A DNA stretch of 64,000 bases from Bog-473 sp963738135 (GCA_963738135.1 CAVTVK010000007.1:248001-312000); one strand, 5' to 3'; shown: positions 16,759-28,214, numbered from the stretch's first letter. Program-made: numbers and translations. Notes: a model not told the origin generated them from the letters alone.

Positions 16759-19700
16759 GTGCCTGAAGGGGTAGAGGTCGGACCGGATAGCCTCGGCCCC
16801 CTGATGGACGCCCAAGTGCCGGCCGTGGTCGCCGTCGTGGTCACGACGGACCCCGGTCCCTGGCTCGAAGAGGCCCTTTCCTCGCTGGCGGCCCAGGACT
16901 ACAGGGAGCTGTCGGTGCTCGTCCTGTCCACCGGGGAAGACGATCCGGTGGTCACGGAGCGGGTGGCCCGGGTTCTGCCCGATGCCTTCGTGCGGCACCT
17001 GCCGGCACGGCCCGGCTACGCCGCCGCGTCCAACGAGGCGATCGCCATGGTGGAGGGGGCGGCCTTCTTCCTGCTCCTCCACGACGACGTCGCACTGGAC
17101 TCCGACGCGGTACACAAGATGGTCGAGGAGTCGTTCCGCTCCAACGCCGGGGTGGTGTCCCCGAAGTTCGTGCACTGGGACGACCCCCGCGTCCTCCTCC
17201 ACGTCGGTATGGCCTGTGACAAGACGGGCGCCGTGGTGGATCGCATCATCGAGGGCGAGGTCGACCACGGGCAGCACGACGCCGTGCGCGACGTGTTCGT
17301 GGCGCCGGGTGGCTGCACTCTGGTCCGGGCGGATCTCTTCGCCGAGCTCAAGGGTTTCGACGCCGGCATCATCGCCATGGGGGAGGACCTGGATCTCTCC
17401 TGGCGGAGCCAGGTGGCGGGGTCACGCGTCGTGGTCGCCCCGGACGCGCGGGTGCGCCACCGCGAGGTGGTCGCCAGCGGGTTGGAGCCACTCGGCGTCG
17501 CCGGCGAGCCGGAGGGTCGCCACCCTGCCACCCTGCAGTCGCTGCAGCGACGCCACGAGCTCCGCGCCGTCTTGAAGTGCTACACCCGGATGCACCTGTT
17601 GCGGGTGTTGCCGCAGGCCGCACTCTTGGCTCTCGGTGAGGTCGTCATCGCCGTCCTGGCCCGCGACGGCGATCGGGCGCGCGCCGTCACCGGGGCCTGG
17701 CGCTGGAATCTGCGCCGGCTGACCGAGCTCTCGGCGCTGCGCCGCGAGCTGGCGGAACACCGCCTCTTCCCCGATGCCGAGGTACGTCGACTGCAGATGC
17801 GGGGGAGCGCGCGCCTCTCGCGCTACCTGAGCCGCCTCTCCCACCAGGGCCTCGAGGCCGCCAACGCCGTCGCCGCCACCCGGGAGCGACCAGGGGCGGA
17901 GGACGGGCCGGCGGCGGGGGTGGCCGTGCTCACCGGGAGTGTCGGCTCTGCCTTCAGCGAGGACGCCGACTTCGACGAGCTCGACGACCTGGGCCGGCGC
18001 GCCGGGCGGGACCGCTTCGGTCGCCGGGTGCGTTCGTCGCCCCTCAGCACCGGGCGCCAGCGCACCGTGGCGCTCGTCCTCGCGCTGCTCGTCGTTGCCG
18101 TCGGGACCCGCGACCTCTTCTTCGGCACGCTGCCGCTCGTGGGGCAGCTGGCCCCGCTCCCTTCGTGGACCACCAGCTGGCACCACTTCTTCTCCGGTTG
18201 GCAGTCGACCGGGGTGGGCACGACCGCTCCCGCCTCGCCCGCCTTCGGGCTGGTCGGTCTGGCGGGCACGCTGTTCTTCGGCGCCATGGGAACGTTGCAG
18301 CGCGTGCTGCTCCTCGGGTGCATCCCGCTCGGCGCTTTTGGCGTGTCGCGCTGCCTGCGCCCTCTGGTGTCGCCGCGGGCCCGCGTCGTGGCGATCATCT
18401 GCTACATCGGGCTCCCGTTGCCGTACGGCGCACTTGGCACAGGCCGATGGGACGGGCTCGTCGCCTACGCGCTCTTCCCCTTCATCGCCCTGCGTCTGGC
18501 CCGGACGGCGGGCGTGGCTCCCTACGCGGCCGAGCCCGGGTTGCGGTGGCACAGCCGACCGGCCGGCCAGGTCGTCCTCCTCGGTGCCCTGATTGCGGCC
18601 GCGTCGGGCTTCGCCCCGGCTGTCGTGCCCATGGTCCTCGTCATGGCCGTGTCCTGGATGCTGGGCTCCCTCCTGGTCGGGGCGCGCGAGCCGACGTGGC
18701 GCGTCCTGGTCGTGGCCGTGCAGGCCGTGGTGGTCGCTCTGGTCCTGGCCTTGCCCTGGGTGGTCGGCACCGCGCTGGCCGGCAAGGGGTCGGTGGCCAT
18801 ATTCGGCCTCCCCCTCTCGGGAGCCACCGCGCCGAGCTGGGGCGACATTCTCCGCTTCGCGGTCGGGACCCGCGGCTCGCTCGCCCATTGCCTGGCTCCT
18901 GGTCGTCGGTGCCGCGCTCCCTCTTGTCATTGCCCGGGGCACCCGGTTGGCCTGGGCCGCCCGCATGTGGGTGTTGGCGCTGGCCTCGTGGGGTCTGGCC
19001 TACGCCAGCACGCGGGGCGATCTCGGTTCGTTCACGCCCTCCGAGACGGTCGTGCTGGCCCCGGCCGCCCTCGCCGTGGCCGTGTGTGTCGGCATCGGCA
19101 TCGCTGCCTTCGAGAACGACCTCAGTGGCCGCGAATTCGGGTGGCGCCAGTTGGTGAGCGCCACGGCGATCGTCTTGGTCGCGCTCGGCCTCCTCCCCGT
19201 GGTGGGCGGCGCCGTGGGGGGTCGGTGGGAACTGCCGGCCCAGGGAGTCGAGCAGCCGCTGGCCTTCCTGGCCCGGCCCAGTCCCGTCGTGGGGCGCGTG
19301 TTGTGGCTCGGTGACCCCCGGGCCCTGCCGGCGGGAGGCTGGTCGGTCCAATCGGGCCTGGCCTACGCACTGACCCCCCAGGACCTGCCCGACGCGGCCC
19401 AGGTGTTCGCCCCGGCAGGCCCGGGCCCGGCTGACGAGGTGGCCACGGCGGTGCGCCTGGCCTTGGACGGCGGCACGGTCCACCTCGGCCGTCTGCTGGC
19501 GCCCGCCGGCGTCAGCTACATCGTCGTGGTCGACGCGCTGGCCCCGTCTTTGGTGGGTACGAATCCGCAGTCGGTGAGCGCGCCGCCACCCGCCGGACTC
19601 GGCACGGACCTGCTCGAGCAGAACGACCTGCAGGTGGTGCCCGGTGTGATGGGCGTGCAGGTGTACCGGAACGGGGCGGCCCTGCCGGTCACCGCGGCGC

Positions 19701-20125
19701 GCGCCACGGCGCTGCCCGGGCACGCTTCCGTGTACCCGAGCGCGGCGGACGTCGCGGGCTGGTATCCGGTGCTCAGTGCACTGGCCGACGGCGGGGCGGC
19801 CACCGGCGCGCTGCCGTCGGGGACGCTCTACGCCGGGTACGCCCCGGCGGGTGCCTTCGCACTCACGGTGGACGGTCGCGCGGTGGCGCGGCAGCCGGCC
19901 TTCGGCTGGGCGGCGCAGTACGCGGTGAGCGCCAAGGGCACCGGCTCCCTCTCGCTGTCGCAGTTCCCCCTCGTCCCGCTGACCGTCCTCCTGCAGCTGG
20001 CGGCTTGGGTGCTGCTCGGGCTGGCCGTCGTCGGGCGCCGGCGCCGTCGTCAGGGGGCCTCCGGGTCGCCGCCGGTGGCGCTGGTGAGCGAGGCGGCCGT
20101 GCTCAGCGAGACGGTGTCGTTGTGA
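16759..20125 (+). CDS. Large family-2 glycosyltransferase with multi-helix membrane domain (one frameshift)
   Basis: About 1,120 residues once a frameshift is bridged. Residues ~1-280 are a GT2 (GT-A) domain: VVAVVVTTDPGPWLEEAL, HDDVALDSDAV, and GGCTLVRADLF with GEDLDLSWR. The rest contains many transmembrane helices and a large extracytoplasmic part. This size and layout match the conserved actinobacterial GT2 protein found beside a DUF5719 protein and phosphomannomutase. At 18,880-18,895 the frame moves by one base (GCTCGCCCATTGCC); both sides keep clear coding character. GTG at 16,759 is preferred because GGAGG lies eight bases upstream; the GTG at 16,750 overlaps that site. It is coupled to the next gene by GTGA. 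Confidence 0.75.
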
Positions 20126-21600
20126 CGCCGGCCCATGTGAGCCGCGAGCGCCGGTGGCGCGTCGCCGCCCTCGTGATCCTGGTGGTCGCCGGCGTGGGCA
20201 TTGCGGTGGCGGCCCGGGGCACGCCGGCACCGGTGAGTGCGGCGCCCGACCCGAGCGCGCTCGTCGGCGCACCCGACGCGGAGTCGTCCGCCTGGTACTG
20301 CACGGGGCAGTCCGCAGCCGGAGGTGTCTCCCCGGGGTTCCTCGTGCTGACCAATACGACGGCGCGACCCGTCACCGCCGACATCACCGCCGCGTCGGAT
20401 TCGGGGGCCACGTCGCACACGGTGGCCGTCGTGCCGGCGCGCGGCGTCGTGGCCCCGTCCATCGCCGACCTCTCGTCGGGCTCCTGGGAATCCGAGACGG
20501 TCGTCACCTCGGGCGGTGGGGTGGCCGTCACCCAGACGGTGCACAACGCACTGGGTTGGTCGCAGGCACCCTGTCAGAGCACCACCTCGGCCACGTGGTA
20601 TTTCGCCAGCGGCTCGACCGCCCAGTCCAATCTGCTCTACGTCGCGCTGCTCAATCCCACCTCGACGCCTGTCGTGGTCGATCTCAGCTTCGTGACGCCG
20701 GCCGGCATGGTCCACCCGATCAACTATCAGGGGATCGTGCTGCCGGCCGGCCGGATGGCCGTGGAGAACGTGTCGTCGGTGGTGCAGCAGATCCCCACGC
20801 TCAGCACCGTCGTGTCGACCCGGACGGGCCGTGTCGTCGCCACCGAGGTGCAGGAGCAGGTGGGGGCGGGCGGGACATCCGGAGGGCTTTCGCTCGTCCC
20901 CGGCGTGCGGGCGCCACAGTCGCATTGGGCCATTCCACAGGCGCAGGAGGTCCAGGGCGGGACCACCGAGATCGATGTCTTCAATCCCGGCGGGGCCAGC
21001 GAGACGGTGACGGTCGGGCTCCGCCTCCCCTCGGGCCCGCTCGCTCCCTTGACGGAGAAGGTCCTTCCGGGCACGACCTGGGCACTGACCACGAGCGCGC
21101 AGACCCGTATCCCCGACAACGAGACCTACGCCGCCACCGTCGATGCGGCGGGGGGAACCGGCGTCGTGGTGGCGCGGGCGGTGAGCCTTCCCGCGTCACC
21201 TTCCCCGCCGCCGCAGGCCGGAGTGGTGCCGGCCGTGGACGGGCTCAGTACCGTGTCACCGTCCGGCGAGTGGGTCGTGCCCCCACCGGGGACCGCCGAC
21301 CGCCCTGCCGTCCCCGGTGCGGCGCCCGCATTTCTCGCGCTGCTCAACACTTCCAACGGCAGTGAGACCTACCGCGCGCTGGCCACCTCGGCGTCGGGGG
21401 TGCACCTGGTGGCCACCGGCACACTGGCCGCCGGAACGTCGATCGTCGTCTCGGGGTCGCCGCTCGCCGCGGCAGGGCTCGACCAGATTGTGGTGCACGC
21501 CTCGGGTCCCATGGCGGTGAGCGAGGACGCCGGCCCGTCCTCGGGCATCGGTGTCGTGTCGATGCCGGGCCTTCCCTTGGCCTCCGCCATCGGGGCTTGA
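20122..21600 (+). CDS. DUF5719-type exported protein
   Basis: About 492 residues. A basic start and one hydrophobic segment (VAALVILVVAGVGIAVAA) anchor or export it; the rest is beta-rich with repeated segments such as LYVALLNPTSTPVVVDLSF and TEIDVFNPGGASETVTV, resembling repeated Ig-like or beta-sandwich units. AWYCTGQ near the N-terminus and APCQS later may form a disulfide. Family members sit beside the large GT2 protein in actinobacteria; role unknown, probably with that enzyme in the envelope. Its start overlaps the GT2 stop by four bases. It ends 8 bases before the convergent anti-sigma gene. Confidence 0.78.
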   Translation: MTPAHVSRERRWRVAALVILVVAGVGIAVAARGTPAPVSAAPDPSALVGAPDAESSAWYCTGQSAAGGVSPGFLVLTNTTARPVTADITAASDSGATSHTVAVVPARGVVAPSIADLSSGSWESETVVTSGGGVAVTQTVHNALGWSQAPCQSTTSATWYFASGSTAQSNLLYVALLNPTSTPVVVDLSFVTPAGMVHPINYQGIVLPAGRMAVENVSSVVQQIPTLSTVVSTRTGRVVATEVQEQVGAGGTSGGLSLVPGVRAPQSHWAIPQAQEVQGGTTEIDVFNPGGASETVTVGLRLPSGPLAPLTEKVLPGTTWALTTSAQTRIPDNETYAATVDAAGGTGVVVARAVSLPASPSPPPQAGVVPAVDGLSTVSPSGEWVVPPPGTADRPAVPGAAPAFLALLNTSNGSETYRALATSASGVHLVATGTLAAGTSIVVSGSPLAAAGLDQIVVHASGPMAVSEDAGPSSGIGVVSMPGLPLASAIGA

Positions 21601-21608
21601 ACCTGGGC

Positions 21609-22837
21609 TCAGAGGTTGTGCCGCTGGTAACGCCGCCACAGGGCGCGGCCGCCGACGAGGACGACGCCCAGGAGCAGGAGGACGAAGAGCAGCGGTCCGG
21701 CCACGCGGATCAGGCCCTCGACCCCGGTCACGAAGCCGCCGATGCTGGCATGCCAGGCCCGCACCAAGCCGGACTCGGGCAGCGTCCTCGGTGACGGCGC
21801 CGGTGCGGGCGTGTGTTCGTTCACCGTCACGGTGAGCGTGGAGTACGTCGTCTGGCTCGTCAGCAGCTGCAGCTGGCCCTGCAGTTGCTCGATCTGGACT
21901 TGCAGGGCGTTGATCTGCTCCTGCACCGACAGGACGTCGCCCACCGTCGTGGCCTTGGCCAGAATGGCCAGGTACTGCTGGCGGCTGGCCTGCAACGCGG
22001 TGATGCGCGCCTGCAGATCGACGTACTGGCCGGTGACGTCGGTGGCCTTGGTCGTGAGGTCCGACGTCGTGCCGAGCGCCTTGGCGCGCGTCAGGACCGT
22101 GGCGAAGCTCTGCACCGGGATCTGCAGGGTCACGCTGCCCGATGCGCCGCCGTCCGCCGTGGCCGTCTGCGTCTGCGAGTTGGCCACGAAGCCGCCGTAG
22201 GCGCCGGCCAGTGCGGTCAACTGGGTGACCGTCCGGCTCAGCTTCCCGCGTGCGACGGTCAGCGCGAGGGAGCCGGTCTGCTCGATCTTCGCGGGCTGGC
22301 CGACGGCACCGCTCGGCAGAGGGGGCGCCGTCGTCGGCGTCGTCGCGTTGGTCGGGCCCGCCCCAGTGCCCTGCGCGCTGTTGCCTGAGGCGTTGCCGGC
22401 ACGGTCGCCGTTGGCGGCGAAGCTCTTGGACTGGAGCCCCGAGCCGTTGGTGGAGCGTTGCGGGGTGGTCGTGGTGGTGGCGGGCGCGTGCGCGGGGGCC
22501 CCTCCGGTCGGGCGCGACAACGCGGACGTCCGGGAGGGCTGCGCGGGGCCGCGCGTCGAGCGCGGCGACCGCGCCGGTCACCACGAGCACGGCGACAATG
22601 GCGGCGGCGACCGAGAGCACGCGATGACGGCCGGCGCAGCCCGGCCAGCCCGGCCAGACGGCGCACGCGACCCTGCGGCACGACATCGTCCACTGCCGGT
22701 GCGTCGCGATCGTCGTTCCCGGTCGGGCCGTCGTCGACCCGCGCCAGAATGTCCTGCGGACCCGCGGCCGGGACTTCGAAGGTCGCTGCCGCTTCGGTCA
22801 GGAGCGCGGCCAGTCGGTCGTCGTCGAGCATGGTCAT
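21609..22837 (-). CDS. Probable anti-sigma factor with DUF4349 domain (two frameshifts)
   Basis: The start MTMLDDDRLAALLTEAAATF resembles the cytoplasmic part of membrane anti-sigma factors. A transmembrane helix follows in another frame (VLSVAAAIVAVLVVTGAVAAL), then in the third frame a Thr/Ser/Gly-rich linker and a DUF4349 region (GSLALTVARGKLSRTV, YVDLQARITALQASRQQ coiled coil, QTTYSTLTVTV) with a C-terminal helix LLFVLLLLGVVLVGG. The frames change near 22,645 and 22,550, both in GC runs and both fitting a +1 insertion. Its ATG overlaps the sigma factor stop (ATGA), so the pair is translationally coupled. If intact, it would hold the sigma factor at the membrane. Confidence 0.65.
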
Positions 22838-23385
22838 GGGCCGGTCTCCTCGGTACGAGGTGCGTCCCCGGCGCCGATGAGGGCGCACAGGGTGGGGTCG
22901 GCCGCCAGGCGGCGGCGGGCCTCGTGCAGGCGGGACTTCACCGTGCCGGGACGCCGGCCGATGGCCAGCGCGATGTCGCGCTCGCTCAGGTCGGCGTAGT
23001 AGCGCAGGACGACCGGGACGCGCAGCGACAGCGGCAGCAGCTGTAGGGCGGCCAGGACGGTCTCGGCCACCTCGCCCTGCTCGGCTCTCGTCTCGGGGTC
23101 GGCGCCCGATGTGGGCACCTGCGCCAGGGGTTCGTCACCGGCACGCCGGTCGCGGTGGGGGATCTCGCGGCGCAGCTTGGAGTAGCAGGAGTTGACCACG
23201 ACGCGGGCAAGCCAGGGCCGGATGCTCGGGACGGCCGAGAGCGAGTCCCGGAAGCGCCAAGCTCGGAGATAGGCGTCCTGCACGGCCTCCTCGGCGTCGG
23301 CCCGGTTGCCCATGATCAGGCAGGCGGTGCGGAAGGAGGCCACGTAGCCGTCCTCGAGCCAGTCCGCCAGCTGTTGCTCCACCAT
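22834..23385 (-). CDS. ECF-type RNA polymerase sigma factor
   Basis: About 183 residues. Region 2 is visible as the YVASFRTACLIMGNRADAEE segment and EEAVQDAYLRAWR; region 4 as LPLSLRVPVVLRYYADLSERDIALAI followed by the recognition-helix portion GTVKSRLHEARRRL. No extra C-terminal domain is present. It probably responds to envelope stress through the coupled anti-sigma gene. Its start is 68 bases after the ftsH stop on the same strand, so read-through from ftsH is possible, but an own promoter is more usual. Confidence 0.88.
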   Translation of the reverse strand: MVEQQLADWLEDGYVASFRTACLIMGNRADAEEAVQDAYLRAWRFRDSLSAVPSIRPWLARVVVNSCYSKLRREIPHRDRRAGDEPLAQVPTSGADPETRAEQGEVAETVLAALQLLPLSLRVPVVLRYYADLSERDIALAIGRRPGTVKSRLHEARRRLAADPTLCALIGAGDAPRTEETGP

Positions 23386-23453
23386 CCCCCTTTATGACGC
23401 TGCGCCGCCCGGATGGGTTCGACCCCGATCGCCAGGGCGACGGTGCGGCGGGC

Positions 23454-25616
23454 TCAGCTGGTTGCGGGTCCTTCCGGCGCGCCGGAGGCGGGGTTGGCCG
23501 GCGGCGGCCAGGGCGGGGGGGCCCATGTCTCGGGGTCGGCCTGGTGGGCCGGACCGGCCGGAGCGGCCGGGACCGCAACCGCACTCGTGCTCGAACCGAT
23601 GGCGTTCTCCGTCTCGGCGTGGGTCGCGTCACCGTTGCCGCTGCCGTTGACCCCGCTCCCGACCGGCGGGGTGATGGCACCGGCGTGGAAGTGCGGCACC
23701 GACTTGGCGCCCTCGTCGTGGACGGGAGACCCGTGGGCCTCGTCGACCAACCGGGCCACCTCGGCGCCGTCGATGATCTCGTTGTCGAGCAGCGCACGCG
23801 CAATGGCGTTGAGCCCCCCGCGGTGCTTGCTCAGCATCTCGTGGGCCCGCTGCTCCTGGATGCGCAGGATGCGCTCGACCTCGTCGTCGATGATCTTGGA
23901 CGTGTCCTCGGAGTAGTCACGCGTGTGCATGAGGTCCTCGCCCAGGAAGACCTGGCCGGCCGACCCCCACGCCATGGGGCCGATGGCGTCGCTCATGCCC
24001 CACTCGCGCACCATCTTGCGGGCGAGCTCGGTGTTGCCGACGAGGTCGTTGGCCGCCCCGGTCGACAGGTCGCCGTAGACGAGCAACTCGGCCACGCGGC
24101 CACCCATGCGCACGCACAGGGAGTCCTCGATGTAGTCGCGGGGGTGGATGTGACGCTCCTCCATCGGCAGCTGATGGGTGACGCCGAGGGCCATGCCCGT
24201 CGGCAGGATCGTGACTTTGTGCACCGGGTCGGCGTGCTCGAGCACGTAGGCCAGCACGGCATGGCCGCCCTCGTGGTAGGCGATGCGCTCCTTCTCGGCC
24301 TCCGAGAGCACCATGGACTCGCGCCGCTGGCCGAGCAGGACCCGGTCCCGCGCCGTCTCGAAGTCGGCCATGGCGATGTCCAGGCTGCCCCGGCGCACCG
24401 CGTGCAGGGCGGCCTCGTTCACGAGGTTGGCCAGGTCGGCACCGCTCATGCCGGGCGTGCCCCGGGCCACCACGCTGAGGTCGACGTCGTCGGACATCCG
24501 CTTGCCCTTGCAGTGCACCTGCAGGATCGGGAGCCGCTCCTCGAGATCGGGCAGCGGGACGACGATCTGACGGTCGAAGCGACCCGGCCGGAGCAGGGCC
24601 GGGTCCAAGATGTCGGGCCGGTTGGTGGCGGCGATCATGACCACGCCCTCGGCGGTGTCGAAACCGTCCATCTCCGAGAGCATCTGGTTGAGGGTCTGCT
24701 CGCGCTCGTCGTGCCCGCCGCCGAGACCGGCGCCGCGCTTGCGGCCGATGGAGTCGATCTCGTCGACGAAGACGATGGCCGGCGCCTGCTTACGGGCGGT
24801 CTGGAACAGGTCGCGCACCCGGCTCGCCCCGACGCCCACGAACATCTCCATGAAGTCCGAGCCGCTGACCGACATGAAGGGCACACCGGCCTCGCCGGCG
24901 ACGGCGCGGGCGATCAGCGTCTTCCCGGTCCCGGGCGGGCCGACCAGCAGGACGCCCTTGGGAATTTTGGCGCCGATCTCCTTGAAGCGGGCGGGGGTCT
25001 TGAGAAAGTCCACCACCTCACTGATCTCCTGCTTCACTCCGGTGTAGCCGGCCACGTCCTCGAAGGTGGTCGAGGGCCGGTCGCTGCTGAAGGTCTTGGC
25101 CTTGGAGCGCCCGATGGACATGATCCCCGACATCTGCCCCCGGGTCTGGCGGCCGATGAAGTAGATGAAGGCGGCGCCGATGCCGATGATGAACAGATAG
25201 GGCAGGAGCGCGGTGAAGAGGTTCGACGAGGGGGTCGGGAAGCTGACCGCCACCCCGTTGTTCCGCATTTCGGTCACGTCGTTGGGCAGCGAGGGGCTCG
25301 GGCCCTGGACGGTGTAGGTCGTCCCGTTCTTGAGCTTGCCGGTGATCTGCCCGCTGGCGTTGGAGATCTGGGCGGTCGACACCTGCTTGGAGTTCACGTC
25401 CTGCAGGAACTTGGTATAGGTGATGGATTTGGCGTTCGAGGTCTTGATCGTGCCTACGGCGAGCAGGATGGCCACGATGCCGATGGCGACGACGCCCCAC
25501 AGCCAGCGCCAGCTCTGCCCCGTCTGCCCCTCCTTTTGGGGGGTGCCGTCCCCGCCGACGGGCGCGTTCGGCTTGCCGGCCGGCTTGTCCGCACGCTGGG
25601 GGCTCACAGCAACCAT
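23454..25616 (-). CDS. ftsH: ATP-dependent zinc metalloprotease FtsH
   Basis: About 720 residues, normal length. It is a hexameric membrane AAA+ protease that removes misfolded membrane and regulatory proteins. Two transmembrane helices (residues ~41-57 and ~134-154) flank the extracytoplasmic domain; Walker A GPPGTGKT is at ~226-233, Walker B FVDEID ~283-288, the second region of homology TNRPDILDPALLRPGRFDRQ ~331-350, and the zinc motif HEGGH ~448-452. The third ligand is probably in the SLCVRMGGR/AANDLVG region. The C-terminal ~90 residues are a Gly/Ala/Pro-rich tail. Frame is intact throughout. Confidence 0.97.
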   Translation of the reverse strand: MVAVSPQRADKPAGKPNAPVGGDGTPQKEGQTGQSWRWLWGVVAIGIVAILLAVGTIKTSNAKSITYTKFLQDVNSKQVSTAQISNASGQITGKLKNGTTYTVQGPSPSLPNDVTEMRNNGVAVSFPTPSSNLFTALLPYLFIIGIGAAFIYFIGRQTRGQMSGIMSIGRSKAKTFSSDRPSTTFEDVAGYTGVKQEISEVVDFLKTPARFKEIGAKIPKGVLLVGPPGTGKTLIARAVAGEAGVPFMSVSGSDFMEMFVGVGASRVRDLFQTARKQAPAIVFVDEIDSIGRKRGAGLGGGHDEREQTLNQMLSEMDGFDTAEGVVMIAATNRPDILDPALLRPGRFDRQIVVPLPDLEERLPILQVHCKGKRMSDDVDLSVVARGTPGMSGADLANLVNEAALHAVRRGSLDIAMADFETARDRVLLGQRRESMVLSEAEKERIAYHEGGHAVLAYVLEHADPVHKVTILPTGMALGVTHQLPMEERHIHPRDYIEDSLCVRMGGRVAELLVYGDLSTGAANDLVGNTELARKMVREWGMSDAIGPMAWGSAGQVFLGEDLMHTRDYSEDTSKIIDDEVERILRIQEQRAHEMLSKHRGGLNAIARALLDNEIIDGAEVARLVDEAHGSPVHDEGAKSVPHFHAGAITPPVGSGVNGSGNGDATHAETENAIGSSTSAVAVPAAPAGPAHQADPETWAPPPWPPPANPASGAPEGPATS

Positions 25617-25718
25617 GCTAGGCGCCGACCTTGGTCCGTGGTGACCGCCTCGTCAGTTCGCCGCTGAGCGGTCTCCCTGCAGGTGGCGGGCACTGCGGGC
25701 ACCGGTAACGTCTGGTCG

Positions 25719-26724
25719 ATGAGCGATTCCGAGGCCGGCGGGGCGGCTCCAGGCCAACCGGGCCCACCCGCACGCCCGCCCGGACCCGTCCCCGAGGGCT
25801 ACGTGCCCCGCGAATGGGTCCAGAGGCCCCCCGGCCAGCCGCGTGGCCGCCCCGCCCCCGCCCCCCATGCCCGCCTACGACCCCACGTTCTCGCTGCTGC
25901 CGCCCCCGCCCTCGGTCCTGCCGGCGGGCGACCTGCCCTTCCTCGATACGCCGTGGGTCCCCCCGCAGACCAGGCGCCAGGGCTGGATGTGGCTCGTCTA
26001 CGCCGTGGTCGGTTTCCTGGTCGGCCAGCTCGGCGCGCTGATCTTCGGCTACATCGCGGGGGCCATCGCAGGGAAGACGGCGGCGCAGATGACGGCCATC
26101 GCCTCGGCCTCGGTGCCCCCCGAGTGGTACGTGGTGGCCACGCTGCTCGGCCTGTGGATCGGCTTCATCGGCGCGCCGTGGCTGGCCAGCCGGACGCAGG
26201 GGACGCGCCACTTCTTCCGGGACCTCGGCGTGCGCTTCCGGCTCATCGACCTGGTCGGCATCGCCATCGGCATCGGCGGGCAGATCCTCGTCGCCATCAT
26301 GTACGCGCCCTTCCAGCACGACATCCACGACTTCAACGGGCCCTCGCAGAAGTTGACGGGAGGCTCGCACGGCGGCGGCTTCGTCATCATCGCCATCGCC
26401 ACGGTGGTCTTCGCTCCCGCCATGGAGGAGCTCTTCTTCCGGGGCCTGCTCCTGAAGTCGCTCGTCCGTCTGTTCACGAAGGTGGGGGGAGCCGGCGGCG
26501 CCCGGACCGCCGGAATCGTCCTGGCCGTGATCGCCGACGGGCTCCTTTTCGGCCTGGCCCACGGCGAGTGGGTGCAACTGGCCGGTCTGGCCGCCTTCGG
26601 CATGATCCTGGCCGCGGTCTCGTACCGCACGGGCCGGCTGGGCATGAACATGGTCGCCCATGCCAGCTTCAACCTGGTCGCCATCATTGCCATTGCAGTG
26701 AACGGGAGCGTCATCATCCACTGA
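25719..26724 (+). CDS. CPBP-family intramembrane metalloprotease (one frameshift near N-terminus)
   Basis: The conserved part has about six hydrophobic helices with the CPBP/Abi motifs EELFFRG, FGLAHGE and NMVAHASFN, which supply the Glu and His residues of the site. The N-terminus is a Pro-rich cytoplasmic segment. It starts at ATG 25,719 (MSDSEAGGAAP) but changes frame in the C-rich run at about 25,845-25,865; the downstream frame alone could start at 25,843. The shift fits one extra C in a homopolymer. Substrate unknown; such enzymes process prenylated or membrane proteins. It is divergent from ftsH. Confidence 0.78.
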
Positions 26725-26839
26725 GCGCGCGGGCGGGCCTGGGTGCGAAGCGCCGTGCGGTCGCCCCCTATGGTGGGCCCCGTGAGCCGGCCCCTGATCC
26801 GCCCCGTGACCCGCCCCCTCATCCGCCCGTGAGCTGCCA

Positions 26840-28214
26840 GTGAGCCGCATGGACCAGGTCTTCAAGGCCTACGACGTGCGCGGCACGGTGCCCGACCAGC
26901 TCGACGCCGACATGTGCCGGGCCATCGGGCGCGCCATGGCGCGCTTCGCCGGCACTTCCCCGATAGTGGTGGTCCGCGACATGCGCGAGACCGGCGTCGA
27001 GCTCTCGGCCGCCTTCTCCGACGGGGTGCGGGCCGAAGGGGTCGACATCGTCGACCTGGGCCTCGCCTCGACCGACTTCCTCTACTTCGCGTCGGGCCAT
27101 CTCGATGCGCCCGGTGCCATGTTCACGGCGTCGCACAACCCGGCGCAGCTACAACGGCATGAAGCTGTGCCTGTCCGGGGCGCGGCCGATCGGGCGCGAC
27201 ACGGGGCTGGCCGACATCGAGGCCGACGCCGAAGCATTGCTGGGCGAGCCGCTGCCACCCCTGACGGGAACGTGGACGGAGCAGAACCTGCTCGGGGAAT
27301 GGGCCGACCACGTGCGGTCCTTCGTCGACGTCGGGTCGCTCCGCCCGCTCAAGGTCGTGGCCGATACCGCCAACGGCATGGGCGGCCTTGTGGTGCCGAT
27401 CGTGTTCGAGGGGCTGCCGTTCTCCATCGAGATCCTGTTCCCCGAGCTCGACGGGAACTTCCCGAACCACCCGGCCGACCCGATCCAACCCGAGAACCTC
27501 GTGGCGTTGAAGGTGGCCGTACTCGAACAGGGGGCGGACATCGGCCTCGCCTTCGACGGCGATGCGGATCGGGTCTTCCTGGTCGACGAGAAGGCCGAGC
27601 CCGTGTCGGGCTCGCTGACGACGGCGCTCGTGGCCGCGTCGATGCTGGCCAAGCATCCCGGCGAGACGATCCTCTACAACCTGATCTGCTCGCACGTCGT
27701 GCCCGAGATCGTGACGGAGCTGGGCGGCAAGCCCGTGCGCACGCGGGTGGGACACTCCATCATCAAGCAGGTGATGGCCGAGACGGGCGCCGTCTTCGGC
27801 GGGGAGCACTCGGGCCACTACTACTACCGCGACAACTTCCGCGCCGACTCGGGCATCATTACGGCGCTCCTGGTGCTGGAGCTGCTCAGCCAGAGCGGGC
27901 AGCCGCTCTCCGAGATGCTCAAACCCTACGAGCGCTACGTCGACTCGGGCGAGATCAACACCACGGTGACGAACCCGGCGGCGACGGTGGAGGCCATTGC
28001 CGCGCACGAGCGCAAGGCCGGCGCCTCGGTCGACATGCTGGACGGTCTCACGGTCGAGCACGGAGACTGGTGGTACAACGTCCGCCCCTCCAACACCGAG
28101 CCGTTGCTCCGACTCAACGTCGAAGCGAAGACAGCCGAGCGCTGTGCCGCCCACGTGGCAGAGGTGCAGCAGCTCATTGCCGCCAATGCCAGCCTCGCCG
28201 CCCGCCCGAACTGA
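26840..28214 (+). CDS. manB: Phosphomannomutase/phosphoglucomutase (one frameshift)
   Basis: About 458 residues when joined. It interconverts hexose-6-phosphate and hexose-1-phosphate, supplying mannose-1-phosphate to the nucleotidyltransferase at 5.6 kb. Motifs: KAYDVRGTVP at the start, phosphoserine loop TASHNPA, metal site FDGDADR, sugar loop GGEHSGHYYYRD and phosphate loop RPSNTEPLLRL. The frame changes at ~27,140-27,155, right after the phosphoserine loop (expected HNPA-x-YNGMK); one extra base in CGCAGCTAC explains it. Start is GTG 26,840 or ATG 26,849. The gene ends in a threefold decamer carrying the stop codon. Confidence 0.85.

Noticed and set aside
23394..25667. 757-codon open frame antisense to ftsH
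   Set aside because: It mirrors FtsH codon by codon, has no recognisable domain and is a by-product of high GC; the minus-strand frame is a perfect FtsH.
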